From the NCBI GenBank assembly GCA_046344715.1, contig JBKDKX010000006.1, positions 62,001-126,000 of the forward strand: DNA of 64,000 nt, given 5' to 3'. Below, piece after piece: positions 43,044 to 51,294 of this stretch (position 1 is its first letter; each line of letters opens with the position of its first letter). This stretch comes from CAZAQK01 sp046344715 (GTDB lineage Bacteria > Pseudomonadota > Alphaproteobacteria > Rickettsiales > SXRF01). The position numbers and the translations under genes are program-made. The notes below the pieces were generated by a model. It saw only the letters and a list, made by a program, of their open reading frames with translations, was not told the DNA's origin and did not search any database.

Positions 43044-44051
43044 ATGAACCAGTTTGAAACCGATATTGTGATTGTTGGCGCAGGCCCTGTGGGGCTTTTC
43101 GCCATTTTTGAGGCTGGCATGCTTAAAATGCGCTGCCATGTGGTTGATACGCTTGAGGCCATTGGCGGGCAGTGTGCCGCACTTTACCCCGAAAAACCAA
43201 TTTACGACATTCCCGCCTACCCCTCCATTATGGCGGCGGAACTCATCAACCGGCTGGAAGAACAGGCTGAGCCGTTTGCGCCGGTCTACCATCTCGGCCA
43301 GCGTGTGGATAAGGTACAAAAAACCGCATCAGGATTCAGTGTGGAAACTTCCACCGGCAACTCCATCAGCTGCAAAGCCATCATCATCGCAGCAGGTTGC
43401 GGCGCCTTCGGGCCGAACCGCCCACCGCTTGAGAAACTCGAAAGCTATGAAGGCAAAAGCGTATTTTATCTGGTGAACAAGCGCGAGAATTTCCGCGGCA
43501 AAAAAGTGGTGATTGCTGGCGGCGGCGATTCCGCAGTAGACTGGGCAATATCTCTTTCTGAACTCACCGAAAAATTATACGTGGTGCACCGCCGCGATAA
43601 ATTCCGCTGCGCGCCGGAAAGTGCTGATAAGATGAAAGCGCTCGCCGATGCCGGAAAAATTGAAATGGTTGTACCTTACCAGCTGCATAGCTTAGAAGGC
43701 GCAAATGGGCAGCTTTCCGCCGTAAATGTGGCAACACTTGATGGACAAGTGAAGAAGCTCGATGCCGACACGCTCCTTCCCTTCTTCGGTCTTGCGATGG
43801 AGCTGGGGCCGATTGCCGCCTGGGGGCTTAACCTCAACATGAACCATATCACCGTGAAGCAATCCACCTGCGAAACCTCCGCGCCGGGAATTTTCGCTAT
43901 TGGTGACATCGCGACCTATGAGAATAAACTAAAACTCATCTTATCAGGCTTTTCAGAAGCAGCCTCTGCCGCTCATGCCGCTTATAAGCTGGTACATCCG
44001 AATGAAGCGCTGCACTTTGAATATTCTACATCCAAAGGTGTTCCCGCATGA
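43044..44051 (+). CDS. ferredoxin/flavodoxin-NADP(+) reductase, thioredoxin-reductase-like
   Basis: 335 residues of the homodimeric FNR type (YumC-like), which moves electrons between NADPH and ferredoxin. FAD-binding IVGAGPVGLFAIFEAG is near residue 10, followed by IGGQCAALYPEKPIYDIP, which lacks the redox CxxC of true thioredoxin reductases; the NADP site is VVIAGGGDSAVDWA near 155, and the C-terminal FAD motif is GIFAIGDIATYENK. It overlaps folD by four bases. It could supply reduced ferredoxin or NADPH to iron-sulfur enzymes such as those of the cys locus. Confidence 0.92.
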   Translation: MNQFETDIVIVGAGPVGLFAIFEAGMLKMRCHVVDTLEAIGGQCAALYPEKPIYDIPAYPSIMAAELINRLEEQAEPFAPVYHLGQRVDKVQKTASGFSVETSTGNSISCKAIIIAAGCGAFGPNRPPLEKLESYEGKSVFYLVNKRENFRGKKVVIAGGGDSAVDWAISLSELTEKLYVVHRRDKFRCAPESADKMKALADAGKIEMVVPYQLHSLEGANGQLSAVNVATLDGQVKKLDADTLLPFFGLAMELGPIAAWGLNLNMNHITVKQSTCETSAPGIFAIGDIATYENKLKLILSGFSEAASAAHAAYKLVHPNEALHFEYSTSKGVPA

Positions 44052-44905
44052 GCGCAAAAATCATTGATGGCAAAGCCTTCGCCACAAAACTCCGCACTGA
44101 TATTGCGACTCGCGTTGCCAAGCTGAAGGCGGAAAAAGGCATTACACCCGGCCTTGCCGTGGTGCTTGTGGGCAACGACCCAGCCAGTGAAGTGTACGTA
44201 AAAAGCAAAGGTAAACAGACGCTGGAAGCCGGCATGAATTCCTACGAATTCAAATTGCCGGAGACAACCACCGAGGCACAACTCCTTGAAAAAGTGCGTG
44301 AACTCAATAATAATCCACAGGTGCATGGCATACTTGTGCAACTACCGCTTCCAAAACATATTAATGAAGATGCTATCATCAACGCCATCTCGCCAGATAA
44401 GGATGTGGATGGATTCCATGTGATCAATGCAGGACGCTTAGCAACCGGTCAGGAAGCCTTTGTGCCCTGCACACCGCTCGGCTGTTTAATGCTGCTGAAA
44501 GATACGGTTGGAAATCTCGCGGGTAAACACGCTGTAGTCATTGGCCGCTCCAACATTGTAGGCAAACCTATGGCAGCCTTGCTGCTCAAGGAAAGCTGTA
44601 CCATTACCATTGCCCATTCCAAAACCGCCAACTTGCCGGATGTGGTAAAACTCGCCGATATTGTAGTTGCTGCCGTTGGCCGCCCTGAGATGGTGAAAGG
44701 CGAGTGGCTTAAGCGCGGTGCCGTGGTGATCGATGTGGGGATAAACCGGCTAACCATGCCAGATGGCAAGACAAAACTGGTGGGCGATGTGGATTTTGAG
44801 AGCTGTTCAAAGGTGGCATCCGCCATTACCCCTGTGCCCGGTGGCGTCGGCCCCATGACCATCGCCTGCCTGCTGGAGAATACGTTAAAGGCAGCAAATA
44901 AATAG
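44048..44905 (+). CDS. folD: methylenetetrahydrofolate dehydrogenase / methenyltetrahydrofolate cyclohydrolase
   Basis: 285 residues, the bifunctional one-carbon enzyme. Catalytic Y50 and K54 sit in SEVYVKSKGK; further hallmarks are HGILVQLPLPKHI, SPDKDVDGFHVINAG, the NADP segment VVIGRSNIVGKPMAALL and the C-terminal TPVPGGVGPMTIACLLENT. The start ATG overlaps the reductase stop (ATGA), so translation is coupled and both may share the NADPH pool. Length and order are standard. Confidence 0.96.
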   Translation: MSAKIIDGKAFATKLRTDIATRVAKLKAEKGITPGLAVVLVGNDPASEVYVKSKGKQTLEAGMNSYEFKLPETTTEAQLLEKVRELNNNPQVHGILVQLPLPKHINEDAIINAISPDKDVDGFHVINAGRLATGQEAFVPCTPLGCLMLLKDTVGNLAGKHAVVIGRSNIVGKPMAALLLKESCTITIAHSKTANLPDVVKLADIVVAAVGRPEMVKGEWLKRGAVVIDVGINRLTMPDGKTKLVGDVDFESCSKVASAITPVPGGVGPMTIACLLENTLKAANK

Positions 44906-44999
44906 AAATATCAGAATGTTGTATTGTTTAATCATACTGTAATATTCCGATTCCTACTCTATGCTACAATCATAAGGCAAACAAGGAGTATAAACAAAC

Positions 45000-45335
45000 A
45001 TGTCAAGACAGCACTCTCACGCTGAAGGCATATTGCCGCCAAACGTTCTAGACATCATAAGGCACTATGATGAACAGCTCGCTAAGGCCGATAAGAAGGC
45101 AGACGCTGAATACCCAACACGAATTAGTTGGAATGAGTTAGCCCAAGCTGCCGTGCGTTTAGCAAAAGATGATAAAACAGCGAATGGGTGGATTGCGGGT
45201 GGATCTATACGAAGGATCATTGAGGATATGGAAGATCGCCTCCCAGCACATATCGATAAGCAAATCCTTACATCTTTTGTTGAAGATGTTGTGACGATAT
45301 TGCAGGCAAAAGCTGTAGCAAGGCAGACGCCTTAA
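45000..45335 (+). CDS. hypothetical protein, 111 residues
   Basis: AGGAG stands twelve bases before the ATG. The product (MSRQHSHAEGILPPNVLD...) is soluble and probably all-helical; it contains AQAAVRLAKDDKTANGWIAGG and a C-terminal amphipathic helix. No family recognised. It stops directly against the convergent mltG gene with no gap. Confidence 0.5.
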   Translation: MSRQHSHAEGILPPNVLDIIRHYDEQLAKADKKADAEYPTRISWNELAQAAVRLAKDDKTANGWIAGGSIRRIIEDMEDRLPAHIDKQILTSFVEDVVTILQAKAVARQTP

Positions 45336-46325
45336 TCACTTCCCCTTCTTCTGCCCGCTCAGCACTTTCCGGTATTGCTGCACATAGGCGTTGTGCTGGC
45401 TGAGGGTTTCAGAAAAATTATGCCCTCCGGTGCCGGTGGCCACAAAATAGAGCTCCTTAGTATCCGGTGGATTTAATACCGCTTCAATAGATGCACGCCC
45501 GGGGTTGGCAATGGGTGCAGGCGGCAGGCCTGCATATACATACGTGTTATACGGTGAATCATATTGCAGGTCTTTTAGCGTTAATGCCTGCTTGAGTGGC
45601 CCTTTATCTTTTTCTACACCATACGCCACTGTGGGGTCAGATTGCAGCTTCATGCCCAACTTCAAACGGTTGACGAACACCGCCGCCACTCGTGGCCGCT
45701 CGGAGGCCACACCGGTTTCTTTTTCTACAATCGAGGCCAGCACCAATGCTTCTTCCACCGTGCGTACTGGCAGGTTTGCCTTACGCTTCGGCCAGACTTC
45801 TGCAAGCAATTCCTGCATGGCGGCCTGCATCCGCGCCACCACCTGTTGACGGGTGTCACCATAGGTAAAATGATAGGTTTCAGGCAGGAGCGTGCTTTCT
45901 TTTATGCCTTGTGGAACAGCGCCTTCCAGCACCGCTTCTTGCTGCAATAGTGCCATGATTTCCGGCACTGTGAGACCTTCCGGAAGTGTGATTTTGTGCA
46001 CCACCACCTCACCGCTTGCTACCATCTCCATCGCTAAACGTGGAGAGGTACCGGCGGGGAAAGCATATTCTCCGGCTTTGAATTTACGGCCATCACCCGT
46101 TGCCGCAGCAATAGCTTTGAACAGTAGCGGATGGCGTATAACACCTTTTTCCGCCATATGATCAACGATGGCCTGAAAGCCCATACCTTTTTTGAAAATG
46201 ATGTTGGATGGTTCGGCAAGCGGGCCTGCGGCATCATAATAATATTTCGTGTAGGCAGCGGTTGCTGCACCAATCATTACCAATATTACAATGACTCTGG
46301 AAAATTTCTTCGCAGTCTGACGCAT
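45336..46325 (-). CDS. mltG: endolytic murein transglycosylase
   Basis: 329 residues with one N-terminal membrane anchor (about 9-27) and the YceG/MltG fold. MltG cuts nascent peptidoglycan glycan strands on the periplasmic side. The catalytic glutamate is in LASIVEKETG near residue 205; other hallmarks are QSDPTVAYG, SPYNTYVYAGLPPAPIANPG and a C-terminal YFVATGTGGHNFSETLSQHN. Its start shares one base with the fabF stop (TGATG), so the two are translationally coupled; fabF-mltG order is common in Alphaproteobacteria. Confidence 0.95.
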   Translation of the reverse strand: MRQTAKKFSRVIVILVMIGAATAAYTKYYYDAAGPLAEPSNIIFKKGMGFQAIVDHMAEKGVIRHPLLFKAIAAATGDGRKFKAGEYAFPAGTSPRLAMEMVASGEVVVHKITLPEGLTVPEIMALLQQEAVLEGAVPQGIKESTLLPETYHFTYGDTRQQVVARMQAAMQELLAEVWPKRKANLPVRTVEEALVLASIVEKETGVASERPRVAAVFVNRLKLGMKLQSDPTVAYGVEKDKGPLKQALTLKDLQYDSPYNTYVYAGLPPAPIANPGRASIEAVLNPPDTKELYFVATGTGGHNFSETLSQHNAYVQQYRKVLSGQKKGK

Positions 46326-47581
46326 CAGACGCGCTTGAACACTACGGAAGCATTCGTGCCACCAAACCCAAACGAGTTGGAAAGCGCGGCATTCACTGTG
46401 CGCTGCTTTGCGGTGTGCGGCACGAGGTCAATGTCACATCCTTCGGATGGATCATCCAGATTGAGTGTCGGCGGCACCGTGTTATGCACGATGGAAAGCA
46501 CGGCAAACGCAGCCTCAACCGCACCGGCTGCACCGAGCAGATGGCCGATGGCTGACTTGGTAGAAGACATAGAAATTGTATTCGCTGCATCACCAAACAG
46601 GCGCTTTACCGCACCAAGCTCGATTTCATCACCCAGCGGCGTCGATGTGCCGTGCGCATTTACATAATCAACATCGGATGGATTTAAACCCGCGCGATTC
46701 AATGCTGCCTGCATGGCGCGGAACCCGCCGTCACCCCCTGGGGCTGGCGCAGTGATGTGATACGCATCACCCGACAAACCATAGCCAACAATTTCAGCAT
46801 AAATTTTTGCGCCGCGTTTTTTCGCGTGTTCATATTCTTCCAGCACCAATATGCCTGCACCCTCACCCATCACGAAACCATCCCGGCCTTTGTCCCACGG
46901 GCGGGAGGCTTTTTCAGGAGTATCATTATAGGAAGTGGAAAGTGCGCGAGCAGCAGCAAAGCCTGCAAGGCCGATGCGGCAGATGGTTGCTTCCGCACCA
47001 CCCGCCACCATGATATCCGCATCACCAAACTGTATGAGGCGGGATGCATCACCAATGGCGTGTGCGCCAGTGGAGCATGCTGTTACCACGGAATGGTTCG
47101 GGCCTTTGAAGCCATATTTTATAGATACCTGACCAGATGCCAGATTGATAAGACATGCCGGAATGAAGAATGGGCTCACACGGCGCGGGCCTTTTTCTTT
47201 CATCAGCAATACGGTTTCTTCAATAGCATTCAGGCCACCAATACCGGAGCCAATCATTACACCGGTGCGGAGCTTTTCTTCTTCGCTCAAAGAGGCAATG
47301 CCTGCATCTTCCACCGCTTCAGTCGCCGCGCCAAAAGCAAAATGGATGAAATCATCCATTTTCTTTTGCTCTTTAACTTCAATGTAATTATCGGCATTGA
47401 ACTGGCCAGCTTCCAGCCCACGCGGCACTTGCCCCGCAATGCGCGCCGGAATGTCAGACACATCAATACGCGTAATGGCAGATAAGCCGGATTTAGACGC
47501 TATCAGATTATCCCACGTGGTTTTAACCCCGCAACCCAGCGGTGTAACCAAACCCATACCCGTGATAACGACTCTTCTCAT
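46325..47581 (-). CDS. fabF: 3-oxoacyl-[acyl-carrier-protein] synthase II
   Basis: 418 residues, the condensing enzyme of fatty acid elongation. The active-site triad is visible: cysteine in VVTACSTGAHAIGDA near residue 167, histidine in VNAHGTSTPLGD near 307 and histidine in STKSAIGHLLGAAG near 344. The N-terminus RRVVITGMGLVTPLG and C-terminus SFGFGGTNASVVFKR are standard. It follows acpP on the same strand, but an 86-base palindromic element lies between them. Confidence 0.97.
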   Translation of the reverse strand: MRRVVITGMGLVTPLGCGVKTTWDNLIASKSGLSAITRIDVSDIPARIAGQVPRGLEAGQFNADNYIEVKEQKKMDDFIHFAFGAATEAVEDAGIASLSEEEKLRTGVMIGSGIGGLNAIEETVLLMKEKGPRRVSPFFIPACLINLASGQVSIKYGFKGPNHSVVTACSTGAHAIGDASRLIQFGDADIMVAGGAEATICRIGLAGFAAARALSTSYNDTPEKASRPWDKGRDGFVMGEGAGILVLEEYEHAKKRGAKIYAEIVGYGLSGDAYHITAPAPGGDGGFRAMQAALNRAGLNPSDVDYVNAHGTSTPLGDEIELGAVKRLFGDAANTISMSSTKSAIGHLLGAAGAVEAAFAVLSIVHNTVPPTLNLDDPSEGCDIDLVPHTAKQRTVNAALSNSFGFGGTNASVVFKRV

Positions 47582-47625
47582 AAGCGAGCCCTATGTAATG
47601 CCATTTGGAAATTCAATATAATGAG

Positions 47626-47711
47626 GCAAATGCAAGGCCGCGAGTATTTTTTAACCGGAGCGTACACATTAGTACGTGAGGATTCAAAAATACGAGCAAC
47701 GCAGCAGTTGC
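47626..47711. repeat. 86-base imperfect palindrome between acpP and fabF
   Basis: Arms starting gcaaatgc and ending gcagttgc are complementary along most of their 40 bases, including gtattttt with aaaaatac and cgtac with gtacg around a six-base loop. Its length and structure suggest a dispersed element. In RNA it forms a long hairpin between the two cistrons and could separate high acpP expression from fabF. Confidence 0.8.
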
Positions 47712-47725
47712 CCATTAGATTGGAT

Positions 47726-47968
47726 TTAAGCCGCTTTAGCGTGGCTTTGGATGTAGCTTACTGCATCCTGAAGCGTCAGGATTTTTTCTGCCGCATCATC
47801 AGGAATTTCAATGTTGAATTCTTCTTCAAACGCCATAACCAGCTCTACGGTGTCGAGACTGTCTGCGCCAAGGTCATCAATAAAGCTTGCTTCTAAAACT
47901 GCTTTGGCTTCATCAACGCCGAGATGTTCAACAACAATCTTCTTCACGCGTTCTGCAATATCACTCAT
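47726..47968 (-). CDS. acpP: acyl carrier protein
   Basis: 80 residues from MSDIAERVKKIVVEHLG; AAGGA lies eight bases before this ATG, and a further in-frame ATG three codons earlier overlaps that site. The phosphopantetheine serine is in DDLGADSLDTVELVMAFE near residue 39. The acidic four-helix composition is normal. It carries the growing acyl chain for FabD, FabG and FabF, all encoded around it. Confidence 0.97.
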   Translation of the reverse strand: MSDIAERVKKIVVEHLGVDEAKAVLEASFIDDLGADSLDTVELVMAFEEEFNIEIPDDAAEKILTLQDAVSYIQSHAKAA

Positions 47969-48099
47969 GGTGTTCATCCTTGATAGTTAATAATCTCAAC
48001 GAGCCGCAGACAATAACCAACCTGCTTAAAACGTCAAGTGATTGATTGGAGGTAGCATAAGCGTCTGGGTTTGTGAAGGAAAAAAGGCATTTTGGATTG

Positions 48100-48139
48100 G
48101 GCATTAGTGGATTAGAGAATAAAAAAAATCCCTAATGCC
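48100..48139. repeat. hairpin with seven-base-like units after fabG
   Basis: ggcattagtggatt and aatccctaatgcc pair with one bulged base around an A-rich loop, ending exactly at the fabG stop codon. On the minus strand the loop becomes a run of eight T. The left arm with flanking bases can be read as imperfect seven-base units (ttggatt, gggcatt, agtggat, tagagaa). It may act as a weak terminator for fabG. Confidence 0.6.
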
Positions 48140-48874
48140 TCACGCCATATACATCCCGCCGTTAATATGCAGCGTCTGGCCGGTGATGTAGGCGGCCTCA
48201 TCGCTTGCCAGATATAATGCGCCCGCTGCAATTTCCGCAGCATTGCCCATGCGACCAAGCGGAATATTGTTGTTGATTTTTGCTTTCTGATCTTCGGTCA
48301 GTATTTCCGTCATGCTGGTAGCGATGAAACCAGGAGCAATGCAGTTCACCGTAATCCCGCGCGATGCAATTTCCTGCGCGAATGATTTCGCCATGCCAGT
48401 GAGTCCTGCTTTACTCGCGCAGTAATTCGCCTGCCCGGGGTTACCTGTGTGACCAACTACTGACGTAATATAAATGATGCGGCCATGCCTGCGTTTCATC
48501 ATGCCTTTCATGCAGGCACGGGTGAGTTTGAAACTCGCGGTGAGATTTACATCCATCACCTGCTGCCATTCCTCATCTTTCATGCGCATGCTCAGATTAT
48601 CCCGCGTGACACCGGCATTGCAGATTAAAATATCCAGCCCACCGAGTTTTTCTTCCGCTTCTTTGATGAGGTTTTCCACCGTATCAAGCGCAGAGAGGTT
48701 GCACACAATAGGAATGCTTCCAGAAAGTTTCGCCGCTGCGCTTTGCAACTTTTCTGCATTGCTGCCGGAGATAGCAATGGTTGCGCCTGCATCATGCAGA
48801 GCTTTTGCGATTTCACCGCCAATGCCACCGCTTGCGCCAGTGATGAGTGCTTTTTTACCTGAGAGAGAGAACAT
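48140..48874 (-). CDS. fabG: 3-oxoacyl-[acyl-carrier-protein] reductase
   Basis: 244 residues, short-chain dehydrogenase fold. NADP-binding TGASGGIGGEIA is near residues 13-24, the catalytic serine lies in IYITSVVGHTG, and tyrosine and lysine in YCASKAGLTG near 151-155. NAGVTRDNLSMRM and PGFIATSMTE are FabG-specific. The gene is on the same strand as fabD, acpP and fabF, but separated from fabD by a plus-strand unknown gene, so it needs its own promoter in the 80 bases upstream. Confidence 0.96.
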   Translation of the reverse strand: MFSLSGKKALITGASGGIGGEIAKALHDAGATIAISGSNAEKLQSAAAKLSGSIPIVCNLSALDTVENLIKEAEEKLGGLDILICNAGVTRDNLSMRMKDEEWQQVMDVNLTASFKLTRACMKGMMKRRHGRIIYITSVVGHTGNPGQANYCASKAGLTGMAKSFAQEIASRGITVNCIAPGFIATSMTEILTEDQKAKINNNIPLGRMGNAAEIAAGALYLASDEAAYITGQTLHINGGMYMA

Positions 48875-48957
48875 AGAAACGTCCTTATCGATTGATTGCT
48901 ATTTATATAACTCCAGAAATAGGATAGGTCGTTACGAGACGCAAGCAAAGACCTTAA

Positions 48958-49434
48958 ATGAAATCAACAGATCTAAGAAACTCTCTAAAAGGAATCCTCT
49001 ATCCATATCTTGAAAGCAAAGGCTTTACGAGAGACAAACAGCTGTCATCTCTTGATGTAGTGTTTAGAAAAACGCACGGTGACAAATTATATATATGTGA
49101 AATCCGGTGGGATAAATATCAGCGGCCAGCGTTCACAATAAGTACGGGTTATGGAAATATCACATCTGCCATGACAAAATGGGGATATGCCTCTCCGGCG
49201 GACATTATTGCAAATTCGCTTGAATATCACTGTTCACTTAATTCAGGCACAGGGGCATTCTGTCATTGGTTCACACAAAAAAACAGCCTGTGGCAACGCA
49301 TATTGTTGAAGGGCAAATATCGCAGTGCTGATGAGGTTGTTTCGCAGTGCATGTCCCTGTTTAAAGAAATAGAAATATTTTGGGAGTCAGGAACACTTGG
49401 CCCGCACTGCCACACAATCCCCACTAATCGTTAA
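48958..49434 (+). CDS. hypothetical protein, weakly DUF4304-like
   Basis: 158 residues starting MKSTDLRNSLKGILYPYLESKGF, a pattern seen at the start of DUF4304-type proteins, continuing DVVFRKTHGDKLYICEIRWD. The rest (TISTGYGNITSAMTKWGY, FCHWFTQKNSLWQRIL) is not recognised. It is transcribed against the flow of the fab genes and splits fabD from fabG; its stop overlaps the fabD stop by four bases. Composition looks more AT-rich than its neighbours, suggesting later insertion. Confidence 0.5.
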   Translation: MKSTDLRNSLKGILYPYLESKGFTRDKQLSSLDVVFRKTHGDKLYICEIRWDKYQRPAFTISTGYGNITSAMTKWGYASPADIIANSLEYHCSLNSGTGAFCHWFTQKNSLWQRILLKGKYRSADEVVSQCMSLFKEIEIFWESGTLGPHCHTIPTNR

Positions 49435-50372
49435 ACTTCCTGCTTAAGTGCCTCTAAATCAGCCGGCGTGCCAACATTCAGGCTTTGCATCTCCGGCGCA
49501 TTGCGCTTGTTGAGGCCGGAGAGCACTTTGCCAGCGCCGATCTCGATGGTGCGGGTGACGCCCTGGTTCCATAGATATTCAATGGATTCACGCCAACGCA
49601 CCACGCCCGTTACCTGATCTACGAGTAATTGGCGGAGCATTTCAGGGTTGCTTTCTGCCTTAGCCGTCACATTCGCCACCAATGGCACGCATGGACTTGA
49701 GAATTTTGCGGTAGCCAGCGCTTCGGCCATCACGCCAGAGGCCGGAGCCATCAGCGCGCAGTGGAACGGCGCGCTTACATCGAGCAGCACGGCGCGTTTA
49801 ATGCCTTTGGCCTTCGCAATTTCCACAGCACGGTCGATTGCCACTTTCGCTCCACTAATCACCACCTGCCCTGCCGCATTATCATTCGCCACCGAACATA
49901 TATCGCCTTGAGCTGCTTCCTTGGCCACCTCTTCCGCCTGTGCGAAATCCGCCCCAATGAGCGCTGCCATTGCGCCTAATCCTTTAGGCACTGCCTGTTG
50001 CATCGCCTTGCCACGCAGGCGAAGTAGGCGTGCCGTATCAGTAAGGCTCAATGCTCCTGCCGCGCATAGTGCCGAATATTCACCGAGAGAGTGGCCGGCC
50101 ACGAATGCGGCTTGCGTTTTCACATCAAACCCATGCTCGCGCTCCAGCACGCGCAGCACAGCAATCGAGGTTGCCATAATGGCCGGCTGGGCATTTTCGG
50201 TTGAGGTCAGGGCTTCCTGCGAGCCTTCAAAAATAACGGCGGAAAGCTTTTCGCCAAGTGCGGTATCTACCTCTTCAAATACTTCACGGGCACTGGCAAA
50301 CTGCGCCGCCATATCCTTGCCCATACCAACGACCTGAGACCCCTGACCGGGGAAAAGCAGTGCTTTTTTCAT
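49431..50372 (-). CDS. fabD: malonyl-CoA:acyl-carrier-protein transacylase
   Basis: 313 residues from MKKALLFPGQGSQVVGMG, with AAAGGA six bases upstream; the open frame runs 11 codons further without support. The nucleophile serine is in FVAGHSLGEYSAL near residue 91, and the second active-site segment is LDVSAPFHCALM with its histidine near 200. FabD charges ACP with malonate. A candidate promoter stands at 50429-50457. Confidence 0.97.
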   Translation of the reverse strand: MKKALLFPGQGSQVVGMGKDMAAQFASAREVFEEVDTALGEKLSAVIFEGSQEALTSTENAQPAIMATSIAVLRVLEREHGFDVKTQAAFVAGHSLGEYSALCAAGALSLTDTARLLRLRGKAMQQAVPKGLGAMAALIGADFAQAEEVAKEAAQGDICSVANDNAAGQVVISGAKVAIDRAVEIAKAKGIKRAVLLDVSAPFHCALMAPASGVMAEALATAKFSSPCVPLVANVTAKAESNPEMLRQLLVDQVTGVVRWRESIEYLWNQGVTRTIEIGAGKVLSGLNKRNAPEMQSLNVGTPADLEALKQEV

Positions 50373-50428
50373 GTGTTTTCCTTTGTTAGCGCTTTGATTG
50401 TCCATAACATTCCGTTTAAGAGGCGGTC

Positions 50429-50457
50429 TTTGTAGCCTAAAGCCTTAGTTTTGGCAA
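50429..50457 (-). promoter_or_regulatory. candidate sigma-70 promoter for fabD
   Basis: On the minus strand TTGCCA and TACAAA are spaced by 17 bases, about 57 bases upstream of the fabD start, in the divergent region before rpsF. The match to the consensus is moderate. Confidence 0.4.
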
Positions 50458-50565
50458 CAATTCCGCTTGCAATCAGGGGTAAAATGGCTATTAGTTATAG
50501 CCCTTTTTATCCACAGGCTGTTGCTCGTGGTAAAATATATATTACATTCAGGAGTTTATACCACT

Positions 50566-50958
50566 ATGGCTTTATACGAAAGTACATTCATCACCCGTCA
50601 GGATCTGTCACGTCAAGACGTGTCTAAGATCGCTGATACACTCGGTGCGATCATCGAGCAGGGCGGTGGCAAGATCGTAAAGAACGAGTATTGGGGCCTC
50701 AAAACCCTCGCTTACAAAATCAACAAGCATCGCAAAGGGCATTACAATATGCTAGCGATTGATACGCCTGCCGCTGCGCTCAATGAAATGCAGCGCAATA
50801 TGGGCATCAATGAAGATATCGTGCGCTCACTCACCATCCGCGTGGACGAAATCGAAGAAGGCCCATCTGTACAGATGCAGCAAGCACGCGGCCGCGATGA
50901 ATATACGCCTGCGGAAGCAGATGTTGTTGAAGCCATTGTAACTGACGAGGCATTGTAA
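50566..50958 (+). CDS. rpsF: 30S ribosomal protein S6
   Basis: 130 residues from MALYESTFITRQDLSR; the open frame starts 33 codons earlier in what is leader sequence. S6 features include the N-terminal YESTFITR, YWGLKTLAYKINKHRKGHY and INEDIVRSLTIRVDE; the acidic C-terminal tail is typical. S6 binds S18, whose gene follows by one base. The leader holds GGCTAT/ATAGCC, a small hairpin followed by T residues (50486-50508), which might have a control role. Confidence 0.97.
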   Translation: MALYESTFITRQDLSRQDVSKIADTLGAIIEQGGGKIVKNEYWGLKTLAYKINKHRKGHYNMLAIDTPAAALNEMQRNMGINEDIVRSLTIRVDEIEEGPSVQMQQARGRDEYTPAEADVVEAIVTDEAL

Positions 50959-50959
50959 T

Positions 50960-51223
50960 ATGAGAGAGAACACCCAAAGAACCCAGGACGCAGGCGCAGG
51001 CCGTAAAGTATTTTTCCGCCGCAAAAAAACCTGCCCACTCACCGGCAACAACGCGCCAAAGATTGATTATAAAGACGTGAAACTGCTTTCACGCTTTGTG
51101 TCTGAGCGTGGCAAAATTTTGCCATCACGCATCACTTCCGTGTGCCATAAAAAGCAGCGCGAACTGACCACTGCAATCAAACGCGCACGCAACCTTGCAC
51201 TGCTTCCCTTCGTAACGAAGTAG
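50960..51223 (+). CDS. rpsR: 30S ribosomal protein S18
   Basis: 87 residues with GRKVFFRRKKTCPLTG, IDYKDVKLLSRFVSERGKI, and the conserved end RARNLALLPFV. It is cotranscribed with rpsF. A strong terminator follows 23 bases after the stop. Confidence 0.97.
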   Translation: MRENTQRTQDAGAGRKVFFRRKKTCPLTGNNAPKIDYKDVKLLSRFVSERGKILPSRITSVCHKKQRELTTAIKRARNLALLPFVTK

Positions 51224-51246
51224 GCAAGTCTACACTTCTTTATTTG

Positions 51247-51288
51247 AGGCCTCCGGTTTTTATGATACACCGGAGGCCTTATTATTTT
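51247..51288 (+). terminator. rho-independent terminator after rpsR
   Basis: A perfect ten-base-pair stem aggcctccgg / ccggaggcct with a 13-base loop, followed by tattatttt. It ends seven bases before the next start codon, so the membrane protein gene depends on read-through or on a promoter within the hairpin region. Confidence 0.85.
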
Positions 51289-51294
51289 GTGCAT

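Noticed and set aside
43044..44051. Thioredoxin reductase
   Set aside because: The fold is similar but the redox CxxC is missing; the ferredoxin-NADP reductase type fits better.
50467..50565. Hydrophobic N-terminal extension of S6
   Set aside because: It is leader sequence; S6 starts at MALYESTF with GGAG upstream.
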